Positions 54,870 through 64,000 of a stretch of DNA of 64,000 nt are shown one piece after another. The stretch spans positions 23,020 to 87,019 of the forward strand of contig JACNJU010000090.1 of assembly GCA_014382375.1 (NCBI GenBank), written 5' to 3'. Numbering within the stretch: the first letter of the stretch is position 1; the number at the start of each line of letters is the position of its first letter. Made by a program: the position numbers and the translations under genes. The notes beneath the pieces are model-generated. The model was not told where the DNA came from, did no database searches, and worked only from the letters and a program-made list of their open reading frames with translations. The stretch comes from Rhodospirillaceae bacterium. GTDB lineage: Bacteria > Pseudomonadota > Alphaproteobacteria > Rhodospirillales > JABHCV01.

Positions 54870-55784
54870 ATGTCTGCAAATCGATCAACTATAAAAGGAG
54901 CTAGCCACTCCCCACGCGACTTGCGTTGGGGAGTTGAGCGCCGTCTCGAATTTGCTGAATTTCGCATTGTCTGGGATGGTAGGCTTAATCGGAATGACAT
55001 CACCGAATTTTTTGGAATTTCAACGCCGCAGGCAGCAGCCGACATAAGTCGTTATCAGGAACTTGCCCCAAATAACATCACCTACGATAAGAGCGCTAAG
55101 TGTTACATCCAAGGCAAGGCCTTTAAGCCCGTTTTTTTAACAGCCGATGCTCAACGCTATCTTGCGCAGCTTCAGTCAATAACTGATGGAATTTTGACTG
55201 CGGATGAAACATGGATTTCCCGTTTACCGTCGTTTGATGCCGTTCCGGTTTTGCGTCGTGAAATCAAAACAGATCATTTGAGCGGCATTCTTGAAGCTAT
55301 TCATTCGACCAGCGCCATTAATATCAAGTACCAGTCCATGACTCAGCCTGAACCTACGTGGCGGTGGATTTCTCCTCATGCCCTGGGTTTTGATGGGTTT
55401 CGCTGGCATGCCCGGGCCTTCTGCCATATCGATAGCATCTTCAAAGATTTTCTTTTACCCAGAATCCAAGGAGTCCGTGGCACCAAAGAATGTGAAATTG
55501 ATTCTAATTCCGATGAAGCATGGCACTCCTATGTGACCGTGCAAATCGGGCCGCATCCCAATCTGAATGAAAATCAAAAACGGGTTGTCGAGGTGGACTA
55601 TGGAATGAAAGATGGCGCACTAGGGATCACAACGAGAAAAGCGTTCCTGTACTACGTTCTAAAACGCTTCAGCCTAGACCTGCCCCTAGGTACCCGCTCT
55701 GCTAAAGATCAACACATCGTTCTGCTGAATAGTGAAGAGATTGATGGTGCATTTGCTGTTGCTGAGCAGAGGAAAGTTGGATGA
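54870..55784 (+). CDS. WYL-domain transcriptional regulator of the defence operon
   Basis: 304 aa. N-terminal winged HTH (RNDITEFFGISTPQAAADISRYQEL), a WYL-domain centre (~150-215, TWRWISPHALGFDGFRWHARAFCHID) and a C-terminal WCX-like part. This is the BrxR/CapW-type layout found at the head of BREX, CBASS and similar anti-phage operons, where it represses until phage infection gives a signal. The ATG follows AGGGAG. It overlaps the helicase gene by ATGA. Confidence 0.85.
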   Translation: MSANRSTIKGASHSPRDLRWGVERRLEFAEFRIVWDGRLNRNDITEFFGISTPQAAADISRYQELAPNNITYDKSAKCYIQGKAFKPVFLTADAQRYLAQLQSITDGILTADETWISRLPSFDAVPVLRREIKTDHLSGILEAIHSTSAINIKYQSMTQPEPTWRWISPHALGFDGFRWHARAFCHIDSIFKDFLLPRIQGVRGTKECEIDSNSDEAWHSYVTVQIGPHPNLNENQKRVVEVDYGMKDGALGITTRKAFLYYVLKRFSLDLPLGTRSAKDQHIVLLNSEEIDGAFAVAEQRKVG

Positions 55785-58700
55785 GTGAAGTTGAAGCAAC
55801 AAGACTCGAAGATCTAAAGCCAAACGCCTCTGTTTCAGGGTTGACCCCTTCAGGAAAGGCAAAAGTCGTTAGCGTTGAATGGTTCGGCGATCAGGCTATT
55901 AAGGTCATCTTTGAAGATGCAAATGGAGCAGTACAAGATCGCATTGTTTACCGTGACGAAGAGCATTCTCTTGAAGTCACCTCTGCTGGACAAATGTGGA
56001 CATTCGACGCTGATGGTGGGCTGCTGCGTCTGGTTACTGAAGCGAACCGCATAAAGCTTGCCCATCATTTTGATCCATACCTTGCGATCCACACCAGCCT
56101 CGTCCAACCTCTCCCTCACCAAATTACCGCTGTTTACGGAGAAATGTTGCAACGCCAGCCACTGCGCTTCTTGCTGGCGGATGATCCTGGGTCCGGCAAG
56201 ACAATTATGGCTGGGCTATTGATCAAAGAACTCATCGCACGTGGTGATATTGAAAGATGTCTGGTTGTAGCCCCTGGCGGCCTTGTCGAACAATGGCAGG
56301 ACGAACTGGGGGAAAAATTCAATTTGGAATTTGACATCCTCAGTCGGGACATGATCGAGAACTCCCGTTCAGGTAATCCATTTAATGACCGCAATCATCT
56401 GATTTGCCGATTGGACGTCCTCGCTCGTAATGAAGAGCTTCAGGAAAAACTGATTCGTTCTCAGGAGTGGGACATCATTATCTGCGACGAAGCCCACCGC
56501 ATGTCCGCCAGTTATTTTGGCGGTGACGTAAAATATACGAAACGTTATCAGCTTGGCCAAAAGCTCGGGCAAATCTGCCGCCATTTTTTGCTCATGTCGG
56601 CAACACCACATAACGGAAAGGAAGAAGACTTTCAGTTGTTCATGGCGCTGCTTGACGGTGATCGCTTCGAGGGACGCTTTCGTGATGGCGTCCACTATGC
56701 CGATACCGAAGACATGATGCGCCGTTTAACCAAGGAAGAACTTCTCAAATTCGACGGTACCCCGCTTTTTCCTGAGCGCCGCGCTTATACGGTCAAGTAC
56801 GATCTTTCGGACGAAGAGGCGTCACTGTATGCCGCCGTAACCGAATATGTTCGCACTGAAATGAATCGCGTCCTGAGATTCGCCGAAACAGAAGGAAAAA
56901 AGAGAAACAACGTCGGCTTCGCATTGCAGATTCTTCAACGCCGTCTGGCATCATCTCCTGCTGCGATACATCAATCCTTAAAACGTCGCCGGGAACGCTT
57001 GGAAAACGAACTCGCCGAGGCACGGCTCATTGCTCGTGGAAAGAAAGTGTCCTTCTCCTCGACGAGCACATTGCTTAGCGATGAGGTGCTAAGAAATATT
57101 GATGAGTACGATGAAGAAGAAGTTGAAGACTTCGAGGACGTCATCTCGACATCGGCGACTACAGCCGAAACCATTGAGCAACTTGAAATCGAAGTTGATA
57201 CCCTAATTAACCTGGAACAGCAGGCGCTGAGAGTTCTTCGTTCTGGCAAGGATACGAAGTGGCTGCAGCTCAATAAGATCCTTGATGATGATCTGATGAT
57301 CGACAGCGATGGCATTCGCAGGAAGTTGATTATCTTCACGGAGGCGAAAGATACACTCAATTACCTCGCAGACAAAATCCGTACTCGCTTAGGAGTTCCA
57401 GAAGCAGTTGAGGTGATTCATGGAGGTGTTACACGGGAAGATCGCCGCAAGACCATCCATCGTTTCATGCAGGACAAAAGTTTGATGGTGCTTGTCGCCA
57501 ACGATGCTGCTGGCGAAGGCGTCAACCTGCAACGCGGTCATTTGATGGTTAACTATGATCTGCCATGGAACCCAAACAAGATAGAACAGCGCTTTGGCCG
57601 TATTCACCGAATTGGTCAGACGGAGGTTTGTCACTTATGGAATCTAGTGGCTGCCGAGACCCGTGAAGGTGAAGTCTACGGACGTTTGCTAGAAAAATTG
57701 GAGACGGCACGTAGTGCGTTGAAGGGTCGTGTTTACGATGTCCTTGGCGAACTCTTTGAAGGCACGTCCCTCAAAGACCTCCTATGGGAAGCTATTCAAT
57801 ATGGTGAACGTGAAGATGTAAAAGCCGCTCTTTTCAAGAAAATTGATGGAGCAGTCGATTACCAACATATCGAAGAGTTGATAAAGAAACGCAAGCTAAC
57901 CGACGACATGATGCCCGAATCCGCCGTTGAAGAAATCCGGCTTGAGATGGAAAGAGCCGAAGCACAGCGATTGCAACCCCATCACATTCAGAGTTTCTTT
58001 ATCGAAGCATTTCAACATCTGGGCGGACGCATAAAAATGCGTGAAGAAGGTCGGTTTGAGATCACTCACGTCCCGGTCAAAATCCGGGAACGTGATCGCT
58101 TGATCGGAATTGGTTCTCCCGTTCAAAAACGTTTGGAGCGCATCTGCTTCGATAAGGAAAATATTAACCAGCAGCCAGTTGCTGAGTTTGTTTGCCCCGG
58201 TCATCCACTACTCGAATCGGTCATCAGCATCATCCGCGAACAATACGGACACCTAATGAAACAAGGTGCGGTAATGGTGGATGAGACTGACCTAGGCGAA
58301 AACATCCAGGCTGTATTCCTCATGGAACACGGTATAGAGGACGGGCGAAAGACTAGCTCCGGAATGCCTCAAGTAATCTCCCAACGTTTGCAATTCGCCA
58401 ACATATCGGAAGACGGAACAGTCTCAAATTCAGGCATAGCGCCTCACCTGAATCTACGAGCCGCATCCGCTGAAGAAATAATATCTATGCAGGATCATAT
58501 ATCAGCAGAATGGTTGGCTGATGATCTGGAATCAAAGGTAAAAATGTTTGCGACAATCGAATTGGCGCAGGCTCATCTGAGAGAGATCAAATCCCGCCGG
58601 TTGCCGGAAATCGAAAAAATTCAGCAGGAAGTACAAATACGCCTTCAGAAGGAAATCAATTATTGGGATGGTCGTGCCGGAGAGCTTAGAGAAGAAGCCC

Positions 58701-59311
58701 AGGCCGGAAAAAAAACCCGCCTAAACTGGGAAAATGCCCAGCGACGGGCGGAAGATTTGGCCGAACGCCTACAACGACGAATGGATCAACTCGAAGCGGA
58801 GAAGTTCATTACCTCTACGAGTCCTGTTGTACGCGGGGGTCTTGTTGTCATCCCGCAAGGTCTTTTGGATAAACACATTGGTGATGAATCAGAAACCGGT
58901 TCTCCCAAAGGTTTCGCTGAGAATGCCGCCAGCCGTCGTGAGATCGAACTCAAAGCCATGGACGCCATTATGGAAACGGAACGCGTGTTGGGGAACGAAC
59001 CCTTAGACGTCTCGGCACAGAAGGTTGGTTACGACATCGAGTCATTCGACCCATCAACAAGACGGTTGCGCTTTATTGAGGTTAAAGGTCGCATCGATGA
59101 TGCCGACACCATTACGGTCACTCGCAATGAAGTCATCACATCTCTGCACAAGCCCAATGATTACATCCTTGCAATTGTTCAGGTGAATGCAGAGTTTGTT
59201 CACCAACCGCGATATGTATGGCAACCTTTTACCAAAGAACCAGAATTCGGCGTGCCGTCGCAACAATTTGAACTTAAGCACTTGCTCGGCAAGTCGGAGG
59301 CACCACGATGA
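55781..59311 (+). CDS. SNF2-family helicase with C-terminal DUF3883
   Basis: 1176 aa. Helicase lobe 1 with Walker A DDPGSGKTIMAG (~133) and DEAH box CDEAHRM (~237), an acidic insertion (YDEEEVEDFEDV, ~445), lobe 2 with NDAAGEGVNLQRG and EQRFGRIHRIGQTE (~570-615), a long helical region, and a C-terminal DUF3883 (~1045-1150) with GYDIES and RFIEVKGR, a PD-(D/E)xK-like nuclease core. DISARM DrmD and BREX helicases share the SNF2 part. Coupled by ATGA to the WYL gene upstream and to the 48-aa ORF downstream. It likely moves on or cuts invading DNA. Confidence 0.88.
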   Translation: MSEVEATRLEDLKPNASVSGLTPSGKAKVVSVEWFGDQAIKVIFEDANGAVQDRIVYRDEEHSLEVTSAGQMWTFDADGGLLRLVTEANRIKLAHHFDPYLAIHTSLVQPLPHQITAVYGEMLQRQPLRFLLADDPGSGKTIMAGLLIKELIARGDIERCLVVAPGGLVEQWQDELGEKFNLEFDILSRDMIENSRSGNPFNDRNHLICRLDVLARNEELQEKLIRSQEWDIIICDEAHRMSASYFGGDVKYTKRYQLGQKLGQICRHFLLMSATPHNGKEEDFQLFMALLDGDRFEGRFRDGVHYADTEDMMRRLTKEELLKFDGTPLFPERRAYTVKYDLSDEEASLYAAVTEYVRTEMNRVLRFAETEGKKRNNVGFALQILQRRLASSPAAIHQSLKRRRERLENELAEARLIARGKKVSFSSTSTLLSDEVLRNIDEYDEEEVEDFEDVISTSATTAETIEQLEIEVDTLINLEQQALRVLRSGKDTKWLQLNKILDDDLMIDSDGIRRKLIIFTEAKDTLNYLADKIRTRLGVPEAVEVIHGGVTREDRRKTIHRFMQDKSLMVLVANDAAGEGVNLQRGHLMVNYDLPWNPNKIEQRFGRIHRIGQTEVCHLWNLVAAETREGEVYGRLLEKLETARSALKGRVYDVLGELFEGTSLKDLLWEAIQYGEREDVKAALFKKIDGAVDYQHIEELIKKRKLTDDMMPESAVEEIRLEMERAEAQRLQPHHIQSFFIEAFQHLGGRIKMREEGRFEITHVPVKIRERDRLIGIGSPVQKRLERICFDKENINQQPVAEFVCPGHPLLESVISIIREQYGHLMKQGAVMVDETDLGENIQAVFLMEHGIEDGRKTSSGMPQVISQRLQFANISEDGTVSNSGIAPHLNLRAASAEEIISMQDHISAEWLADDLESKVKMFATIELAQAHLREIKSRRLPEIEKIQQEVQIRLQKEINYWDGRAGELREEAQAGKKTRLNWENAQRRAEDLAERLQRRMDQLEAEKFITSTSPVVRGGLVVIPQGLLDKHIGDESETGSPKGFAENAASRREIELKAMDAIMETERVLGNEPLDVSAQKVGYDIESFDPSTRRLRFIEVKGRIDDADTITVTRNEVITSLHKPNDYILAIVQVNAEFVHQPRYVWQPFTKEPEFGVPSQQFELKHLLGKSEAPR

Positions 59312-59454
59312 ACATCACTAAAGGTCTAATCATTGCCGATCCATGGATTAGGCGCTTTTTCGAAGACAACGCTGCAGCAGCAGGGGATCGGGTTACTGTG
59401 ACTCCCTATCGATATCGCGTGCGACTCAGCAAATCAGTTGGAATACAAAAATGA
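59308..59454 (+). CDS. 48-aa ORF coupled on both sides (defence operon)
   Basis: MNITKGLIIADPWIRRFFEDN... ends RVRLSKSVGIQK. It fills the space between helicase and methylase exactly: its ATG overlaps the helicase stop (ATGA) and its stop overlaps the methylase ATG (ATGA). Codon use is normal, and the residues look like a small beta-strand/helix protein without membrane segment. No family recognised. It may be a real small subunit or a coupling ORF that carries ribosomes to the methylase. Confidence 0.55.
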   Translation: MNITKGLIIADPWIRRFFEDNAAAAGDRVTVTPYRYRVRLSKSVGIQK

Positions 59455-62285
59455 CGGAACAAATTTACAAAAAGAAGCTTATTGAAGTGGCTATTCCACT
59501 GGAGGCGATTAACAAGGGCTCTGCATATGAAAAAATGCCTGGGATTGGACCCCACCCTAGGGGGATTCATCTATGGTGGGCTAGGCGTCCTCATGTCGCG
59601 TGCCGCAGCATTTTGTTCGCTCAGCTGGTAGATGACCCATCAAGCCATCTCGATAAATTCCCAAACGAAGCAGACCAACAACAGGAGCGTGATCGGCTAT
59701 TTAAAATTATCATTGCTTTGGCAGATTGGAAAAATAGTACTAACGAAAAAGTTCTAAAACAGGCTCAAGAAGAGATAAATAAAAGCTGCAACAATAACCC
59801 TCCATTTATATATGATCCATTTTCAGGCGGAGGCTCAATACCGTCCGAAGCTCAACGGCTGGGTTTGCGAGCTCACGGCAGCGATCTAAACCCTGTAGCG
59901 GTGATGATCGCCAAAGCAATGATCGAAATACCTCCGCGGTTTAAAGATAAAAAACCCGTTCATCCAGGCGGGCCGGAGAAACTCCATTATCGAAACGCCG
60001 AAGGAATAGCAGAAGACGTTAGATATTATGGTCAATGGATGCGGGACCGTGCCAAAGAGTTAATTGGAGACCTATACCCAGATGTAACGTTTCCGATAGA
60101 GCGTGGTGGCGGGAAAATGACCGTAAACACTTGGTTGTGGGTACGCACCGTGCCAAGCCCAGACCCGGCGTACTCAGGAACGCCGGTGCCGTTGGCCTCT
60201 AGTTTTCTACTTAGCTCAAAAAAAGGAAAGGAGGTTTGGGTAGAGCCAGCAGTTGACCGCGCCGGAAAATCATATGACTTCCGTATTTGCTCTGGGCAAG
60301 ATAAAGAAGCCATCAAAATTGCTAAAAAGGGCACCAAAGCAGGCCAAGCAAAATTTCGGTGCTTGTTTTCAGGAGCCGCCATCTCAGGAGATTATATAGA
60401 TAAAGCTGCCGCTAATGGACAAATGGGCGTACGCTTAATGGCCGTGGTCGCAAATGGGAAACGCGAACGAGTTTACCTCGAGCCAGATGAAATGCAGGTA
60501 TCCATTGCGCAGGATAAGACGGAGGAATTTATCCAGGCGAACAATCTTACATCAAAATTTCCCGAAGATAATTGTCGTGGAACTTTTGCAAGTAATGCGC
60601 AGGGGCGACGTTATGGGTTTAATCAATTTCAGGACTATTTCACAAAAAGGCAATTAGTTTCACTGACAATATTCGGTGATCTAGTCGCTGATGTTTGTAT
60701 AAAAGTACGCAATGATGCGTTAACTGCAGGCACATCAAGTGACCCCACATCATTGCAACATGGCGGGTCAGGTTCTGATGCTTACGCCGAAGCAATATGC
60801 GTCTATCTAGCTTTTGCAATTGACAGAGCCGCTGACTTTAATAACTCCCTTACAGGATGGCGTTCTGCAAACGAAAAAATAATGTATCTTTTTAGCAGGC
60901 AAGCGATCCCAATGGTGTGGGACTTCGGCGAAGCGAATATACTTCAAGAAGGGGTGGGAAGTTTCCATGGAATCGTAAATTATCAGTCGAAATGTATTGA
61001 AAAGTTGTATTTTAATAATGATGGTGTCAGTACGCAGCTGAATGCGGCTGACGTAAAATACCCAGAAAATACAGTTGTCTCTACAGATCCGCCTTATTAC
61101 GACAACATTGAATATGCTGCGCTTTCAGACTTTTTTTATGTTTGGATGCGCCGACATTTGAAGCCTTTTTTCCCTGGCATTTTTGAAGGCTTGCTGGTGC
61201 CAAAGGAAGAGGAGCTTGTCGCTACGACCTATCGCCACGGCAGTAGAGGTGCAGCGGAATCGTTCTTTCTGAACGGCATGACCAAAGCAATCACGAATAT
61301 GGCTGAACAAGTTTCATCAGATTATCCGATGACGATATATTACGCTTTCAAACAAAGTGAAGTTGAGCAGGAAGGTATTTCGTCAACCGGTTGGGCAACA
61401 TTCTTGCAAGCGGTATTGTCGGCAAATCTTAGTATTGTGGGAACTTGGCCTATTCGTTCTGAGCAAACATATCGGATGGTCGCCAGCGGAACAAATGCGC
61501 TCGCGACTTCTGTGGTTTTGGTGTGTCGGAAGCGTCACATCAAAGCAGAAACGGTAACTCGAGCTGAATTCATTCGTGCGTTGAAGCAGGAGTTGCCGCT
61601 GGCTATGCATGAGCTTCAGAAAGCAAATATTACACCTGTTGATATGCCGCAGGCCTCAATTGGCCCGGGTATTGGAGTGTACAGCCGTTACAAGGCTGTT
61701 CTGGAAAGCGATGACTCTCCGATGACAGTCAAGACAGCTCTGCAAATTATTAATAGCGAACTTGATACTTTCCTTTCTGAGCAGGAAGGCGAGTTCGATG
61801 CGGACACTAGGTTTGCTGTCACTTGGTTTGAGCAAAATGGAATGAAAGCAGGAAATTTTGGAGATGCTGATAATCTAGCTCGTGCACGCGGTCTTTCCGT
61901 CGACAGTGTCAAACACGCTGGCATTATTGAGGCCGCAGCAGGCAAGGTTCGTCTCTTAGCCCGTGACGAGCTGGACGTCGACTGGACACCAGCCAATGAT
62001 ACTCATCTCACCATTTGGGAGTGCACGCAGCACCTTATTAGAGCGCTCCAGAATGGGGGTGAATACGCGGCTGCCATCCTGCTTAAACAGGTGGGACTGG
62101 AAATGGCAGATGCTTCTCGTGACCTAGCTTATCGTCTCTATGATATGTGTGACAAACAGGGGGAGGCCAAAGAGGCGAGTGCATACAATTCACTGATAGC
62201 AATTTGGCCAGACCTGACAGCACAAGCGGCAACAATAACAGATGACCAGCTTGTGAAAACTGGCAACCAGATGAGTATGCTTTAG
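59451..62285 (+). CDS. DUF1156-containing adenine-specific DNA methylase
   Basis: 944 aa. N-terminal DUF1156 (KKLIEVAIPLEAINKGSAYEK, HLWWARRPHVACRSILFAQLV), motif DPFSGGGSIPSEAQRLGLRAHGSDLNPVA (~122-150) for SAM binding, a long insertion, and catalytic DPPYYDNIEYAALSDFFYVW (~545). C-terminal ~250 residues form an accessory helical domain. Proteins of this class modify host DNA in defence islands so the partner nuclease/helicase can tell self from phage. The target sequence is unknown. AT-richer than the helicase gene. Confidence 0.88.
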   Translation: MTEQIYKKKLIEVAIPLEAINKGSAYEKMPGIGPHPRGIHLWWARRPHVACRSILFAQLVDDPSSHLDKFPNEADQQQERDRLFKIIIALADWKNSTNEKVLKQAQEEINKSCNNNPPFIYDPFSGGGSIPSEAQRLGLRAHGSDLNPVAVMIAKAMIEIPPRFKDKKPVHPGGPEKLHYRNAEGIAEDVRYYGQWMRDRAKELIGDLYPDVTFPIERGGGKMTVNTWLWVRTVPSPDPAYSGTPVPLASSFLLSSKKGKEVWVEPAVDRAGKSYDFRICSGQDKEAIKIAKKGTKAGQAKFRCLFSGAAISGDYIDKAAANGQMGVRLMAVVANGKRERVYLEPDEMQVSIAQDKTEEFIQANNLTSKFPEDNCRGTFASNAQGRRYGFNQFQDYFTKRQLVSLTIFGDLVADVCIKVRNDALTAGTSSDPTSLQHGGSGSDAYAEAICVYLAFAIDRAADFNNSLTGWRSANEKIMYLFSRQAIPMVWDFGEANILQEGVGSFHGIVNYQSKCIEKLYFNNDGVSTQLNAADVKYPENTVVSTDPPYYDNIEYAALSDFFYVWMRRHLKPFFPGIFEGLLVPKEEELVATTYRHGSRGAAESFFLNGMTKAITNMAEQVSSDYPMTIYYAFKQSEVEQEGISSTGWATFLQAVLSANLSIVGTWPIRSEQTYRMVASGTNALATSVVLVCRKRHIKAETVTRAEFIRALKQELPLAMHELQKANITPVDMPQASIGPGIGVYSRYKAVLESDDSPMTVKTALQIINSELDTFLSEQEGEFDADTRFAVTWFEQNGMKAGNFGDADNLARARGLSVDSVKHAGIIEAAAGKVRLLARDELDVDWTPANDTHLTIWECTQHLIRALQNGGEYAAAILLKQVGLEMADASRDLAYRLYDMCDKQGEAKEASAYNSLIAIWPDLTAQAATITDDQLVKTGNQMSML

Positions 62286-62304
62286 GCATTTTGGGGGAAG
62301 ATCA

Positions 62305-64000
62305 ATGGCCAAATCAACACGACAATATGTATTCGAGGGAATGGAGCTTCTGCCTGAAGGCTTGGTATCCTTTGTGGAGAAACGCCTTGAGTCCAGCATT
62401 ACTGGCCATTGGCAAGTAGTGGTTCTTGAGCGCTATCGCGGACTACGTCCGAATAGCGATGGCGAAATCAATTGGGACCAGCAAGCCCTTTTGAGGGTAA
62501 TGGACATTTTTTGGAATGAAGCATTTCGGGATGTGCTGGGCCGCACAGAACGTTCGTTCGTTTCCGAACTTATGGAGGTGCGCAACAAAGTCGCCCACAA
62601 CGAGAAGTTTTCTTACGATGATGCTGAACGGGCATTGGACACCATCCGGCGTTTGTTGATGTCAGTAAGCGCCTCGAAAGCAGCCGAAAAAATCGAAGGC
62701 ATGCGAGACGAGGTGTTGCGGATAAAGTTCCGAGAACTGGTTCGAAACGAAGAACGTAAAAAGACCCACAAGTTCGATATATCCGTTGAGACGGTGGCTG
62801 GTTTGAAGCCATGGAGGGAGATTGTTACGCCTCATGATGACGTCGCCACAGGCGAATTCCAGCAAGCTGAGTTTGCTGCCGATTTAGCCAAGGTTTATAA
62901 CGGTAGCGCCCCAAAGGAATATCGCGATCCCCAAGAATTCCTCGCCCGTACCTACCTTACGGATGGTCTTCGCACACTCTTGCAGAGGGCGGCAAAAAGA
63001 CTATCAGGCAGCGGTGGTGATCCTGTTGTTGAACTGCAAACCAATTTTGGTGGCGGCAAGACCCACTCCATGCTGGCTCTTTACCACATGGTGGGGGCAG
63101 ACAACGCGAAGGACCTGCCTGGAGTTGATCAGCTTCTTGAAGGTGAAGGTCTAACTGTTCCCAAAGATGTTAAGCGTGCTGTTCTAGTTGGAACATCTCG
63201 AGGACCTCAGGATGTCATTGTCACAGATGACGGGCTGGAAATTCGCACTACTTGGGGAGAGATGGCTTGGCAGCTTGGTGGGAAAGCCGGTTATGACCTT
63301 GTGGCCGACTGCGACAAAAACGGAGTTGCTCCCGGATCAAATCTTCTAGAGACACTCTTCACAACATACAGCCCATGCTTGATCCTGATCGATGAATGGG
63401 TCGCTTATTTACGACAGATTTATAAGACTGAAGGATTGCCCTCAGGTACATTTGACGCAAATTTAAGCTTTGTTCAATCCCTCACAGAAGCTGTGAAGGC
63501 ATGTCCTCAGGCTCTTTTAATGGCTTCTCTTCCCGCATCCCAAATTGAAGTAGGGGGCGATGGCGGAAAGGAGGCTCTTGATCGACTGAAGCAAACATTC
63601 AGCCGGGTGGAATCGTCTTGGCAGCCTGCAACGCTAGAAGAAAGCTATGAAATCGTGCGCCGCCGCTTGTTTAAGGAAGTGACAAGTGATATGGCTCCGC
63701 ATAAGGACAACACGCTCAAGCAGTTTGGAAAACTGTATCGGGAAAACACAGACACCTTCCCGGCTGGTTGCGACACCGAGGAATACAAACGCAAGATGGA
63801 GAAGGCATTCCCTATCCATCCGGAACTCTTCGACCAGCTATATGAAACATGGGGAGCTATTGAGAAGTTCCAGCGAACACGTGGCATTCTTCGCCTCATG
63901 GCGCAGGTTATACACCAGCTTTGGATGGACAATGACAAGTCCGTCATGATCATGCCAGCGAGCGTGCCGATGCGCTGGACTGGTTCGATGCCATCGGGGC
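62305..64000 (+). CDS. HEPN(Swt1)-DUF499 P-loop ATPase, 3' end cut by window edge
   Basis: 565 residues visible. N-terminal Swt1-type HEPN domain (~15-125) with an intact RX4H RNase motif, VRNKVAHNE (R93, H98). Then a DUF499 AAA-like ATPase: Walker A TNFGGGKTHS (~247-255) and Walker B CLILIDEW (~358-365). ATG has GGGGGAAG upstream and lies 19 bp after the methylase. DUF499 and DUF1156 proteins are known partners in defence islands. The rest of the protein and operon lies beyond 64000. Confidence 0.87.
   Translation, partial: MAKSTRQYVFEGMELLPEGLVSFVEKRLESSITGHWQVVVLERYRGLRPNSDGEINWDQQALLRVMDIFWNEAFRDVLGRTERSFVSELMEVRNKVAHNEKFSYDDAERALDTIRRLLMSVSASKAAEKIEGMRDEVLRIKFRELVRNEERKKTHKFDISVETVAGLKPWREIVTPHDDVATGEFQQAEFAADLAKVYNGSAPKEYRDPQEFLARTYLTDGLRTLLQRAAKRLSGSGGDPVVELQTNFGGGKTHSMLALYHMVGADNAKDLPGVDQLLEGEGLTVPKDVKRAVLVGTSRGPQDVIVTDDGLEIRTTWGEMAWQLGGKAGYDLVADCDKNGVAPGSNLLETLFTTYSPCLILIDEWVAYLRQIYKTEGLPSGTFDANLSFVQSLTEAVKACPQALLMASLPASQIEVGGDGGKEALDRLKQTFSRVESSWQPATLEESYEIVRRRLFKEVTSDMAPHKDNTLKQFGKLYRENTDTFPAGCDTEEYKRKMEKAFPIHPELFDQLYETWGAIEKFQRTRGILRLMAQVIHQLWMDNDKSVMIMPASVPMRWTGSMPSG

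Overview
The window comes from an alphaproteobacterium, most likely a marine or aquatic member of the Rhodospirillales. Support for this: an F1-only atpHAGDC operon, the pairs xerC-DUF484, carAB and dnaG-rpoD with strongly alphaproteobacterial proteins, high GC in the core genes, and frequent GTG/TTG starts. No taxonomic marker such as 16S is present, so the placement is an inference from gene content.

Positions 1-29.7 kb are core chromosome: xerC (partial), DUF484, priA, the F1 ATP synthase operon, a SixA-type phosphatase, a bacteriohemerythrin, uvrB, a methyltransferase, an aspartate aminotransferase, an EF-G-like GTPase, LysR/trxB, Lrp plus a coupled small protein, greA, carAB, yqeY, dnaG, rpoD and a CAU tRNA. 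A 465-bp gap at 16.4-16.86 kb appears to hold two homologous tandem small RNA genes on the minus strand, each with a C-rich anti-Shine-Dalgarno stretch and an intrinsic terminator. The upstream one has a PhaR-like palindrome at its start.

From the 3' end of the tRNA (29.72 kb) accessory DNA begins: a tyrosine integrase, an AlpA-like HTH protein, a serine-recombinase-like protein without the catalytic serine, a D12-class adenine methylase, a gene with internal iteron-like repeats, and several unknowns, all clearly more AT-rich. A direct repeat of about 110 bp (36.40 and 54.23 kb) brackets the next segment. No copy of the tRNA 3' end was found downstream, so the far end of the element is not located.

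At 37-52.5 kb there is an orphan hybrid kinase followed by a trimethylamine N-oxide (TMAO) module. It contains a TMAO demethylase (DUF1989-GcvT fusion, Tdm type), a QAT-family ABC importer (binding protein, ATPase, double permease; TmoXWV type), and a TorT/TorS/TorR-like sensing system facing it. The Tor system is known for controlling TMAO respiration; here it sits beside TMAO uptake and demethylation, which suggests that the sensor has been rewired to a catabolic pathway.

At 52.7-54.7 kb lie a small HTH protein, a putative antirestriction gene split by an IS200-type element, and an unknown gene. From 54.87 kb to the window end runs a tightly coupled anti-phage-type operon: WYL regulator, SNF2 helicase with DUF3883, a 48-residue ORF, a DUF1156 adenine methylase, and a HEPN(Swt1)-DUF499 ATPase that is cut by the window edge. 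It resembles DISARM/BREX-type islands but lacks their diagnostic genes within the window.
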